64,000 nt of DNA from Bin87 sp034423115 (lineage in GTDB: Bacteria > Chloroflexota > Dehalococcoidia > Lucifugimonadales > UBA3495), in the NCBI GenBank assembly GCA_034423115.1, contig DAOUJD010000039.1:1-64000 (forward strand), in the 5' to 3' direction. The position numbers and the translations under genes are program-made. The notes beneath the pieces are model-generated. The model ran no database searches. It saw nothing but the letters and a program-made list of their open reading frames with translations, and was not told the origin of the DNA. Shown piece by piece: positions 33,402 through 41,429 of this stretch (position 1 is its first letter; each line of letters starts with the position of its first letter).

Positions 33402-33728
33402 ATGCCTACATTGCTAGAGCAAATACAGGCATTGGTTGCCGCCGGTCGATGGGACGCCAGCGGTCACGGGCGCCGTCGCATGAACGCCCGTGTCATCCCC
33501 GAGGCCGACTTGCTGCACGGCTTAGCCGAGGCCGTGGTGGTAGAATCGTACCCTGATGATGGAGAGGGGCCCTGCTTGCTGGCGCTTCAATACACGCGCA
33601 GGAGGACCCCTATCCACGTGGTATGGGGATTCAAGAATGGGTCGGACCGTATCGCATGGGTCATTACGACCTATTATCCCGATTCGGGCGAATGGGAAAC
33701 GGATTTTATAACAAGGAGGTCGGTATGA
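33402..33728 (+). CDS. DUF4258-type small protein (possible toxin)
   Basis: A 108-residue protein. GHGRRRMNARVIPEADLLHG (about residues 22-41) and HVVWGFKNGSDRIAWVITTYYPDSGEW (about 70-95) match DUF4258 (PF14076), which has a RelE/MqsR-like compact fold: H..RM..R.I...D, then ...R.ITVY.PD...W. Many members are toxins of type II systems. The next gene starts inside this stop codon (ATGA), which is the usual toxin-first arrangement. No toxicity evidence can be read from sequence. Confidence 0.8.
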   Translation: MPTLLEQIQALVAAGRWDASGHGRRRMNARVIPEADLLHGLAEAVVVESYPDDGEGPCLLALQYTRRRTPIHVVWGFKNGSDRIAWVITTYYPDSGEWETDFITRRSV

Positions 33729-34258
33729 GCCGCCGCGAAATCGAGTGCCTACCTCACATGGTATATCATCGTGGCTACGCTGTGCGGATGGAAACCTACA
33801 TCCCCGACCCAAACGTTGATCCGCACCCGGTGGTTCCGGTTTTCGAGCTGGACCGGATTGATGATTTCCGCGACGCCATCGACCGGGGCTATCTGGATGT
33901 GGCGGCGTCTTACGGTGACTTGTACCGCATGATTCCGCTGGAAATCGCGCCCAACCGAGACGCCAAGCTTAAGGCCACGCGCTACCGTACTCGAATGGAA
34001 GACGCCAACGGCTATGTTGTGGAGATGCAAACCGAGTTATCCAGCCCCGGTTCTCCATGGGGGGCCGGCATTCGCCCGCATGACTCGGAACGCATGAATG
34101 CAGTCCGCGCCGCCCTGGAAGCCGGCGACTTCGAAACCGCCGCACAGTACGGTAAGGTCTATCGCCTGGACCCTGTGGGCGTTGAGCCACTAGTCAAACC
34201 CTGGCGCCCATCTGAGAAAGAAGCGGAACGGAAAGAGAAGCAAGAATTCACCGCCTGA
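33725..34258 (+). CDS. Uncharacterised partner of the DUF4258 protein
   Basis: A 177-residue protein of unknown family. It starts at ATG 33725 behind AAGGAGGT, overlapping the DUF4258 stop. It contains two copies of a roughly 25-residue unit: FRDAIDRGYLDVAASYGDLY (about 47-66) and VRAALEAGDFETAAQYGKVY (about 128-147), each followed by R-M/L-x-P. The middle is beta-like (YRTRMEDANGYVVEMQTEL). Classic antitoxins of this toxin fold have a zinc finger or HTH; neither is visible, so an antitoxin role is only suggested by position. The tail is lysine- and glutamate-rich. Confidence 0.72.
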   Translation: MSRREIECLPHMVYHRGYAVRMETYIPDPNVDPHPVVPVFELDRIDDFRDAIDRGYLDVAASYGDLYRMIPLEIAPNRDAKLKATRYRTRMEDANGYVVEMQTELSSPGSPWGAGIRPHDSERMNAVRAALEAGDFETAAQYGKVYRLDPVGVEPLVKPWRPSEKEAERKEKQEFTA

Positions 34259-35470
34259 CTACGCCGCACTTCGTTTGTCGGAGATGATGCGGCCGTTTTT
34301 GATGACGAGTTGCAGGTGGCGCAGATTGTTGATGTCGTCCAGCGGGTTTTCGGAAACGACGATGAGATCGGCGAGTTTTCCGACCTCAACGGTGCCGAGT
34401 TGATCACCGACGCCGCACAGCTCGGCGGCGTTGCGGGTGGCGGCCTGGAGAGTCTGCCAGTTGGTGGCGCCGTCGCGCACCCACAGGCCCATTTCCAGCA
34501 GGGCGGCGTCCTTGAGTGGACGGATGTCCGAACCTAACGCCATTTTCGCGCCGGAGTCCAGGGCACGCTTGAACCAGTGGGCGTGCTCATCGGCCGCGGC
34601 ATCGGCGCGACACTGCAAATCGGCGGCGATGTTGCGCTGGGCGAGCCATTGCCTCTCGTAGTCGTTCTGCACCTGGCCTTCGGTGAGGTGGGAAATCGCG
34701 AGCGTAGGGACGTACCAGGTAGGTGATTCCGACAGAGTCCCGATGCACTCCTCGTCCATGATGTAGCCGTGCTCGACGGTGTGGGCGCCGAGTCGGAGGG
34801 CGGATTTCACGGCATCGGGATTGGCAGCGTGGGCCATGACAGGGAATTCGCGCTGGCGGCAGATGGCGAAGGCTGCGGTCAACTCGTCCTCGAGCAGAAA
34901 CGAATGCCAGTGGCGATCCCAATCGGGGCCCATGATGCCGCCCGTGAGGTTGAGCTTGATGTGGTCGACACCATTCTTGATCTGCTCGCGGATGGCCTGA
35001 ACGAACCCGTAGGGCCCGTCGCACTCGAGGGCCTGGCCCGATGTCAAAAAGTGGCCGCCGGTGGTAGTGAGGAAGTGGCCGCAGGCGAATACGCGCGGCC
35101 CCGCGACGTCGCCGGAGTCGAAGACGCGCCTCCAAGCCACGTCCATGTAGTGGGCCGCGCCGCCGCACCGGACGCCGGTAACACCGGCTTCGGTGAGGGC
35201 CAGGGACAACGCCCGGCCGAAATTGGCGGTCTCTTGCGCCGGCGTGGTGCCGGGCGGCACGGGATATTCGGGATGGATGTGGACGTCCCACAGGCCGGGC
35301 AGGAGGTACGCGCCGCGGAGGTCCATTACCTGATCGCTACCACCGCGGGGTGAATGTGCCCCTGTGGTGATTCCCGCGATGCGGTCGTTATCGACAATGA
35401 CCGTGGCGTCTGCCGTCACGCCCGGGTTGACGGCGTCGATCAAATTGGAGTTGGTGAGGACTAGGGGCAT
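34259..35470 (-). CDS. Imidazolonepropionase-like amidohydrolase
   Basis: A 403-residue metal-dependent amidohydrolase (PF01979). LLPGLWDVHIHPEYP (about residues 60-74) holds the HxH pair, GVDHIKLNLTGG the strand-4 lysine region, MAHAAN and TVEHGYIMDEE the two further histidines, and ALGSDIRPLKD the strand-8 aspartate. This is the XaaPro-dipeptidase/Sgx9260 branch. It cleaves an amide, imide or peptidyl-proline bond; substrate unknown. GGAGGT precedes the ATG and a TATAAT lies about 54 bases upstream. It converges on the DUF4258 pair with adjoining stop codons. Confidence 0.92.
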   Translation of the reverse strand: MPLVLTNSNLIDAVNPGVTADATVIVDNDRIAGITTGAHSPRGGSDQVMDLRGAYLLPGLWDVHIHPEYPVPPGTTPAQETANFGRALSLALTEAGVTGVRCGGAAHYMDVAWRRVFDSGDVAGPRVFACGHFLTTTGGHFLTSGQALECDGPYGFVQAIREQIKNGVDHIKLNLTGGIMGPDWDRHWHSFLLEDELTAAFAICRQREFPVMAHAANPDAVKSALRLGAHTVEHGYIMDEECIGTLSESPTWYVPTLAISHLTEGQVQNDYERQWLAQRNIAADLQCRADAAADEHAHWFKRALDSGAKMALGSDIRPLKDAALLEMGLWVRDGATNWQTLQAATRNAAELCGVGDQLGTVEVGKLADLIVVSENPLDDINNLRHLQLVIKNGRIISDKRSAA

Positions 35471-35523
35471 TGGTGGAAACCTCCGATTGGGCCGGCGGGC
35501 ATGAAACGCGGTGGCACTGCGGC

Positions 35524-35529
35524 ATTATA
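35524..35529 (-). promoter_or_regulatory. Candidate -10 box for the amidohydrolase
   Basis: ATTATA reads TATAAT leftward, 53 bases before ATG 35470. Confidence 0.4.
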
Positions 35530-35618
35530 CGCACCGCGCCTTGCGGTATTGAACGCGGCGCAATTTGAGCGAGCGCGTTGCCTGGCGTTCCGGGGCAGTT
35601 GAGTCGTGCTCAGTTCGT

Positions 35619-35647
35619 TTGCCGCAGTTTGGGGCCTATGCTATACT
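35619..35647 (+). promoter_or_regulatory. Promoter of the rpsB operon
   Basis: TTGCCG (35619-35624), 17-bp spacer, TATACT (35642-35647) with the extended TG at 35639-35640. The start of rpsB is 45 bases on, leaving room for a short leader. Confidence 0.65.
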
Positions 35648-35691
35648 TGGCGACGCAGAAACGAACACGAAAACGAAAGGCAGGATAGCTT

Positions 35692-36561
35692 ATGGTACAA
35701 GCCCCGGAGCGCCCGGTTGCGGCCGAACCGAATGCGGCGACGGCTTTGGAACCGATCACTATGAAGTCTCTGCTGGAGGCTGGGGTCCACTTCGGACACC
35801 AGACCAGGCGATGGAATCCACGAATGCGCCGCTACATCTTCACGCAGCGGAACGGAATCCACATTATTGACCTGCAGCAGACCATGGGGCTGATCAACGA
35901 CGCCTACCGGGCGATGGTAGAGCTTTCGGCGAACGGCGGGAAAGTGCTGTTTGTGGGTACCAAGAAGCAGGCCCAGGACGTCATCGCGTCGGAAGCCGAG
36001 CGCACCGACCAGTGGTACGTGAACCAACGATGGCTGGGCGGCACGCTGACCAATTTCCAGACCATCAAAGCGCGCATCGACCACATGAAACGGTTGCAGG
36101 AGCAGCGCGACACCGGCTACCTGGCCAGGCTCCCCAAGAAGGAAACGGTGCGGCTGACCCACACGCTGGACAAACTGGAAAAGTATTTCACCGGCCTCAG
36201 GAACATGGACCGTCTCCCGTCGGCGCTGTTCGTCATTGATATCGGCAAGGAAGACATCTGTATCGCTGAAGCGCGGCGGCTGAACATACCGATATTCGCC
36301 ATCGTTGACACCGACTGCGATCCCGGAATGGTCACGCACGCGGTGCCAGGCAATGACGACGCGGTCCGTTCGATACGGCTGATCACCGGCCGCATGGCCG
36401 CTGCCATCGAAGAAGGTCAAGCCCAGCGCGAGGCGTTGATGACCGTCGATGCCGAACCTACGGATGCCGAAGAGCAATCCCCTGAGGAAGCTGTCCGCTT
36501 CGCCCAAACCGTTACGCTGGAAGAGTTGGGCCAGATGATGTCGGCCCGCCCGTTGGAATAA
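35692..36561 (+). CDS. rpsB: 30S ribosomal protein uS2
   Basis: A 289-residue S2 protein. MKSLLEAGVHFGHQTRRWNPRM (about residues 24-45), the NGIHIIDLQQT segment, VLFVGTKKQAQD, WLGGTLTNFQTI and IPIFAIVDTDCDPG are universal. It is longer than most S2 by an N-terminal APERPVAAEPNAATALEP arm and an acidic C-terminus (DAEPTDAEEQSPEE). Heads the conserved block rpsB-tsf-pyrH-frr. Confidence 0.98.
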   Translation: MVQAPERPVAAEPNAATALEPITMKSLLEAGVHFGHQTRRWNPRMRRYIFTQRNGIHIIDLQQTMGLINDAYRAMVELSANGGKVLFVGTKKQAQDVIASEAERTDQWYVNQRWLGGTLTNFQTIKARIDHMKRLQEQRDTGYLARLPKKETVRLTHTLDKLEKYFTGLRNMDRLPSALFVIDIGKEDICIAEARRLNIPIFAIVDTDCDPGMVTHAVPGNDDAVRSIRLITGRMAAAIEEGQAQREALMTVDAEPTDAEEQSPEEAVRFAQTVTLEELGQMMSARPLE

Positions 36562-36625
36562 CCAGGCTGAACCTCTTCCCAAACCGACGACACCCTGATC
36601 ACCTTGCAGCCAGGAGGCCCTGACG

Positions 36626-37132
36626 TTGCCTGCGGTTACTGTTGAACTAATCAAAAACCTCCGGGAGCAGACCGGGGCCGGAATCATCGATTGCAAACAG
36701 GCGTTGGAAGATTCCGACGGCGATCTGACGCGCGCAGCGGAAACCCTTCGCCAGAAAGGTTTTGAACAGGCTGCCAAGCGCGCCGACCGCGAGACGTCGC
36801 AGGGTCTCATCGAATCCTACATTCACACCGGCGGCAGGGTGGGCGCCATGGTGCAGCTGGGTTGCGAAACGGACTTCGTGGCTCGCACGGACGAGTTCCG
36901 CGCCCTGGCGCACGACATCGCCATGCAGGTTGCGGCAATGTCTCCCGTGTACCTCAGCGAAGAGGACGTACCCGAGGATGATGAGCGGCCGGCGGCCCAG
37001 GTGTGTTTGCTGCAACAGCCGTTCATCAAGGACGGTTCGCGAACCTTGGCGGACCTGGTACGGGAGACAGCGGCACAGACGGGCGAAAACGTGCGCATCG
37101 TCAACTTCTCCAGGCTGGCACTGGGTGAATAG
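36626..37132 (+). CDS. tsf: Elongation factor Ts
   Basis: A 168-residue EF-Ts, the GDP/GTP exchange factor for EF-Tu. The N-terminal VELIKNLREQTGAGIIDCKQ (about 6-25), the core GAMVQLGCETDFVARTDEFR (about 73-92) and ENVRIVNFSRLALG at the end are diagnostic. It is the short form lacking the second dimerisation subdomain. It starts with TTG 36626 behind AGGAGG, 8 bases away. The C-terminal part has QPFIKDGSRTLADLV. Confidence 0.97.
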   Translation: MPAVTVELIKNLREQTGAGIIDCKQALEDSDGDLTRAAETLRQKGFEQAAKRADRETSQGLIESYIHTGGRVGAMVQLGCETDFVARTDEFRALAHDIAMQVAAMSPVYLSEEDVPEDDERPAAQVCLLQQPFIKDGSRTLADLVRETAAQTGENVRIVNFSRLALGE

Positions 37133-37207
37133 CCTCTCGGGCCCGACGCGGCAACCCTCCCGGGAAAACCGCCAACCGAGGACTCCGACCCACAACCGGT
37201 AACAGAT

Positions 37208-37981
37208 ATGCCTGCCGGATGCGAGAGCGGCAAATCGATCTACGGGCGAGTCCTCCTTAAGATTAGCGGCGAGTCATTGCAGGGTTCGGGGCCCTCGACG
37301 ATCAATCCCGAGTCGGTCGCCTACATTGCCGACCAGATAATTGACGCCCAGGCACGCGGGGTTGAGATCGCTGTGGTGGTAGGCGGCGGGAACATTTGGC
37401 GAGGCTCCACAGCCGAGCGCGAGGGCATGGACCGTTCTGCCGCCGATTACGCCGGGATGGTGGCAACAATCATCAACGGCTTGGCACTCCAGGACGCGCT
37501 GGAACGACGCGGGGTTACGACACGCACTCAATCGGCGCTGCCGATCCAGGCGGTTGCCGAGCCCTACATTCGCAGGCGGGCGATGCGGCACCTGGAAAAG
37601 GGGCGGGTGGTCCTGTTCTGCGCCGGGGCGGGCAACCCGTATATGTCGACGGATACCGCATCGGCCCTACGAGCGCTGGAAATCGGAGCCGAGGTGCTCC
37701 TGATGGCGAAAAACGGGGTGGACGGCGTATATGATTCAGACCCGCGCACCAATCCGGAAGCAGTACGGTTCGGCAATCTTGAGTATCTGGACGCCGTGAA
37801 CCGGCGGCTGGAAGTCATGGATTCGACCGCCATGACATTGTGCATGGACAATCAGATGCCGATCATCGTATTTGATATATTCGACAAAGGCGCTATGAGC
37901 CGCATCCTGCGGGGCGACGCCGTTGGCACGACCATCGACGACGGCCATCAAAATGGACCAGGAGGGGAGCGAAATGCCTGA
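37208..37981 (+). CDS. pyrH: Uridylate kinase
   Basis: A 257-residue UMP kinase of the amino-acid-kinase fold. RVLLKISGESLQGSG (about residues 12-26), VVVGGGNIWRGSTAE, DYAGMVATIINGLALQDALE, GTGNPYMSTDT-like GAGNPYMSTDTASALRA and DGVYDSDPRTNPEA are all present. It phosphorylates UMP to UDP. The last residues are extended (GDAVGTTIDDGHQNGPGGERNA) and overlap the start of frr by 8 bases. Confidence 0.97.
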   Translation: MPAGCESGKSIYGRVLLKISGESLQGSGPSTINPESVAYIADQIIDAQARGVEIAVVVGGGNIWRGSTAEREGMDRSAADYAGMVATIINGLALQDALERRGVTTRTQSALPIQAVAEPYIRRRAMRHLEKGRVVLFCAGAGNPYMSTDTASALRALEIGAEVLLMAKNGVDGVYDSDPRTNPEAVRFGNLEYLDAVNRRLEVMDSTAMTLCMDNQMPIIVFDIFDKGAMSRILRGDAVGTTIDDGHQNGPGGERNA

Positions 37982-38579
37982 CCGCAGAGGTAGAGACGAC
38001 CGCGACAGCCAGCCGGAACGCACGATTGAAGACGTTCTGAACGAAATGGAAAGAAAGATGGGCCAGTCCATCGAAGCAATGCGGCGGGATATAAGCACGC
38101 TGCGCACGGGCCGTGCGACTCCCGCCCTGATCGAAGATTTGGCCGTGGACTACTACGGTACTGCCACTCCGCTGAAGCAGATTGCGTCTATTTCCGCTCC
38201 TGACGCCAGGGCCATCATGGTGCAGCCGTGGGACCGACAGGCACTACGGGATATCGAGAGAAGCCTGACGCAATCGGACATGGGGTTCAATCCGTCCAAC
38301 GACGGTAACGTGATTACGGTTCCCATTCCGCCGCTGACGCAAGAGCGCCGTCGGGAGATGGTGAGGCTGCTGAAGCGAAAGGCTGAGGACAGCAAGGTCG
38401 CGGTCCGGAATGTGCGCCGGGACGGCGTGGATTCACTGCGGAAGATGGAAAGGGACAAGGCGATATCTCAAGACGAAAGCCGGCGCAGCCAGGACTCCCT
38501 GCAGAAAACCACGGATGCCCACATCAAAACGATAGACGAGGTCGCGGCCGGCAAAGAAGCGGAAATCATGGAGGTCTGA
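37974..38579 (+). CDS. frr: Ribosome recycling factor
   Basis: A 201-residue factor that splits post-termination ribosomes with EF-G. The helical hairpin begins ERKMGQSIEAMRRDISTLRTGRA (about 26-48), then VDYYGTATPLKQIASISAP, the NDGNVITVPIPPLTQERRRE domain II hinge and KAEDSKVAVRNVRRDG. ATG 37974 is best, since GGAGGGGAG sits just upstream; an in-frame ATG at 37953 is possible. The first 17 residues (PDRRGRDDRDSQPERTI) are an unusual charged extension. Confidence 0.96.
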   Translation: MPDRRGRDDRDSQPERTIEDVLNEMERKMGQSIEAMRRDISTLRTGRATPALIEDLAVDYYGTATPLKQIASISAPDARAIMVQPWDRQALRDIERSLTQSDMGFNPSNDGNVITVPIPPLTQERRREMVRLLKRKAEDSKVAVRNVRRDGVDSLRKMERDKAISQDESRRSQDSLQKTTDAHIKTIDEVAAGKEAEIMEV

Positions 38580-38615
38580 CTGCGCCGCATCCCCACCACT
38601 CGTTTCCCTCCGTCC

Positions 38616-39380
38616 TTGCCGACGCCAGACCGCAAACTCGACCGCCCCGGCGCTGATGACCGGAGCGAACCGATACCGCAGCATATTGCTATCATAATGG
38701 ATGGCAATGGCAGGTGGGCGGCGAACCGCAAGCTACCCAGAGAAATGGGGCACCGCCGAGGCGTCGCCAACATTCAGCGCGTGGTGCGAGCGTTGGTGGA
38801 GCGTGGCGTTGCAGTGGTGACGCTCTACGCGTTTTCCACCGAAAACTGGCGGCGGCCCACCGCGGAAGTGGACGCGCTGATGTCGATTCTGGCTGAGGAG
38901 ATCGCGCCACAGACCGAGGAAATGCACCAAGCCGGGGTCCGTATCGTGCACCTGGGAGACCCGACGCCTCTGGATGCAGCGCTGCAAGAGGCAATCGCGC
39001 AGGCCGAACAGATCACCCGAAGCAATGAACGGTTCACCCTGAATGTCGCGTTCAACTACGGCGGCCGGGATGAAATACTGCATGCAGTGAGGCGGATGAT
39101 CGAGGAGGGCGTGGCACCGGACGATATCGACGAGTCCAGATTCAGCAGTTACCTCTACACTGATGGTTGCCCCGATCCGGATTTGATCATCAGGACCGGG
39201 GGAGAACAGCGTTTGAGCAACTTTCTGATCTGGCAAGCGGCGTACAGCGAGTACTACCACACTCCGGTCCTTTGGCCTGACCTGGGCGAACAGGAACTGG
39301 ACGAGGCTTTGGATGCTTATCGCCAACGTCGACGGCGGTTTGGCGCCCTCGATGAACAGCATTCGGGCGACGAGGTCTGA
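38616..39380 (+). CDS. uppS: Isoprenyl transferase (undecaprenyl diphosphate synthase)
   Basis: A cis-prenyltransferase that makes the C55 lipid carrier for cell envelope polymers. HIAIIMDGNGRWAANRKLPR carries the catalytic aspartate, GHRRGVANIQRVVR follows, then YAFSTENWRRPTAEV, LNVAFNYGGRDEI and DPDLIIRTGGEQRLSNFLIWQ. The start is uncertain: no ATG precedes the first conserved strand, so TTG 38616 is used; a CTG at 38580, right behind GGAGG and the frr stop, is an alternative and would add 12 residues. Confidence 0.95.
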   Translation: MPTPDRKLDRPGADDRSEPIPQHIAIIMDGNGRWAANRKLPREMGHRRGVANIQRVVRALVERGVAVVTLYAFSTENWRRPTAEVDALMSILAEEIAPQTEEMHQAGVRIVHLGDPTPLDAALQEAIAQAEQITRSNERFTLNVAFNYGGRDEILHAVRRMIEEGVAPDDIDESRFSSYLYTDGCPDPDLIIRTGGEQRLSNFLIWQAAYSEYYHTPVLWPDLGEQELDEALDAYRQRRRRFGALDEQHSGDEV

Positions 39381-39384
39381 GCCC

Positions 39385-40272
39385 TTGCTGCTCCACCGGG
39401 TGTTGACCGCCCTGGTCGCAGTCCCGATCATCCTGGCGGCCATCTGGTCCGGACCACCGTGGATAACCGCGCTGGCGGTGGCGGCTGCGGTGGTAGGGGT
39501 GTGGGAGGGTTACCGATTGTACCCGCTGGCGGCGGCGGAAAATGGATCAGTTGGCGCGCAAGGCCTGCCTACTGCGTTGGGTGGCGTCTGGTCAGCCGCG
39601 TTGGTTCTGGCTGGCGAACTGGCCGTAGCGCCACTGGATTTCGCCAAAGCGGTAGTAGCCATCTGTGTAGCCGGATGCGTGGTCGGCGGGCTTTGGATGA
39701 TCGCGGCGTGGCGGGGAGAACGGCCGGTGGCGGCGGGGGCTTGGTTGTGCCTGACGCCGGTGTACGTCGGCGGAGCGTTGGCCGCCGCAGTCGCGTTGAG
39801 AGGCATTGAGCAGGAATTGGCCGGTATTCCGATTACGCCGGTGATAACAGGAACGACCGCCGGACTTTGGTGGCTACTGCTGGCGATCTTGGGCGTATAT
39901 GCGGCCGACACCGGGGCATACGTTGTGGGGCGGTTGATCGGCAGGCATCGGATGGCTCCAAGCATCAGTCCCGGAAAGACGTGGGAGGGGACCGCTGGCG
40001 GCTTGATTGGTGCGGTGATAGTTGTCAGCCTGTTGGGAATCTACACGCCGTTGGATTTACCGGTTTGGCAAGCCGTGGTTACTGGTGTTATTTTAGGCAT
40101 CGTGGCGCCCACGGGCGACCTGCTGGAATCTAAAATCAAACGTTGGGCCGGCGTCAAAGACTCGGGAGTGATTTTCCCCGGCCACGGGGGAATGCTGGAC
40201 CGCCTGGACAGCCTGCTGCCATCGTTTATAGTGGTGTATGTGATAGCGGTTGGTTCGGCCGCACTCAACTGA
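39385..40272 (+). CDS. cdsA: Phosphatidate cytidylyltransferase
   Basis: A polytopic membrane enzyme making CDP-diacylglycerol. RVLTALVAVPIILAAIW is the standard first helix, and the family signature is complete: SPGKTWEGTAGGLIGA (about residues 190-205), then GDLLESKIKRWAGVKDSG and FPGHGGMLDRLDSLLPS. TTG 39385 behind GAGGTC gives MLLHRVLTAL, the usual beginning; ATG 39352, overlapping uppS, is the alternative. It ends 16 bases before dxr. Confidence 0.95.
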   Translation: MLLHRVLTALVAVPIILAAIWSGPPWITALAVAAAVVGVWEGYRLYPLAAAENGSVGAQGLPTALGGVWSAALVLAGELAVAPLDFAKAVVAICVAGCVVGGLWMIAAWRGERPVAAGAWLCLTPVYVGGALAAAVALRGIEQELAGIPITPVITGTTAGLWWLLLAILGVYAADTGAYVVGRLIGRHRMAPSISPGKTWEGTAGGLIGAVIVVSLLGIYTPLDLPVWQAVVTGVILGIVAPTGDLLESKIKRWAGVKDSGVIFPGHGGMLDRLDSLLPSFIVVYVIAVGSAALN

Positions 40273-40288
40273 GCGGGATGCTAATTTC

Positions 40289-41416
40289 ATGCGACGCATC
40301 GTAGTGCTGGGCTCCACCGGGTCGATTGGCCGGCAAACGCTGGATATAGTCAGGGCGTTTCCGGACGATTTTGACGTGGTAGGGCTGGCTGCGGGCAACA
40401 ACACCGAGTTGTTATTGGAACAGGTCGCGGAGTTCCATCCCCGGTACATCTGGTGCAACAATCCTCCCTCACCGCTCCCATCCGGGACCGCGATGATGAG
40501 CATGGAGGAGATGGCGGTCCTGCCGGAAGTTGACCAGGTGATGGTTGCCCTGATTGGCGCAGTGGGATTGGGCCCCACGATGGACGCCCTGAAGACCGGA
40601 AAGCAGGTGGCGCTCTCCAACAAAGAGCCAATCGTCATGGCGGGAGAGACGCTGAAGGCCGCCGAGGCTCAGCATGGCGGAGTGATCCTCCCGGTGGACA
40701 GCGAACCCAGCGCGATATGGCAGTGCCTGCAAGGCGAGGACAACCACATCCGGCGCCTGATGATCACGGCCAGCGGTGGCCCGTTCCGCCGCACCCCGTT
40801 AGCAGACCTGGAATCGGTGACGCCGGAGCAGGCGCTTCAGCATCCCACCTGGCGTATGGGAGATAAAATCACGATTGACTCCGCAACGCTGATGAACAAG
40901 GCTTTTGAAGTTATCGAATCGCACTGGTTGTTCTCGGTGCCGTGGGAAGATATCGCGGTTGTGGTGCATCCGCAGAGCACAATCCACTCGATGGTGGAGT
41001 TTGACGACGGGTCGGTGAAAGCGCAATTGGGGCCCCCCAGCATGAGATTGCCGATCCAGTACGCTCTGTTTTATCCACGCCGATTCGCCAACGCGGAGAT
41101 ACCGCGCCTGGACATCGGCGTGCCGTGGTCCTTGGATTTCGAACCATTGGAGGCCGAGCGGTTTCCCTGCTTTGATCTGGCGGTTTCGGCCGGCAAGGCG
41201 GGCGGCACCAACCCCGCTGTTTTGAGCGCGGCGGACGAGGTGGCCGTTTCGGCCTTTCTTCAAGGCAAGATCGGGTTCACGGGGATCTACCGATTGGTGG
41301 AGCAGGTACTAAGCGAGCACGTTGCTCAGTCCGACCCCGACCTGGACGCGATTGCCGCCGCCGACCGATGGGCGAGCGCGCGGGCATCGGAGATCGCCGG
41401 GCTGCCGGCACGATGA
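40289..41416 (+). CDS. dxr: 1-deoxy-D-xylulose 5-phosphate reductoisomerase
   Basis: A 375-residue NADPH-dependent enzyme of the MEP isoprenoid route. RRIVVLGSTGSIGRQTLDIV is the NADPH loop; ALSNKEPIVMAG, ITASGGPFRRTPL, HPTWRMGDKITIDSATLMNKAFEVIE and HPQSTIHSMVEFDDGSVKAQLGPPSMRLPIQYAL follow. The metal-binding D-S-E triad is D127-S128-E129, but the next residue, often histidine (DSEHSAIFQ), is proline here (DSEPSAIWQ). It lies between cdsA and rseP as in many bacteria, linking isoprenoid and envelope synthesis. Confidence 0.96.
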   Translation: MRRIVVLGSTGSIGRQTLDIVRAFPDDFDVVGLAAGNNTELLLEQVAEFHPRYIWCNNPPSPLPSGTAMMSMEEMAVLPEVDQVMVALIGAVGLGPTMDALKTGKQVALSNKEPIVMAGETLKAAEAQHGGVILPVDSEPSAIWQCLQGEDNHIRRLMITASGGPFRRTPLADLESVTPEQALQHPTWRMGDKITIDSATLMNKAFEVIESHWLFSVPWEDIAVVVHPQSTIHSMVEFDDGSVKAQLGPPSMRLPIQYALFYPRRFANAEIPRLDIGVPWSLDFEPLEAERFPCFDLAVSAGKAGGTNPAVLSAADEVAVSAFLQGKIGFTGIYRLVEQVLSEHVAQSDPDLDAIAAADRWASARASEIAGLPAR

Positions 41417-41429
41417 CCGGACTCTGCTT

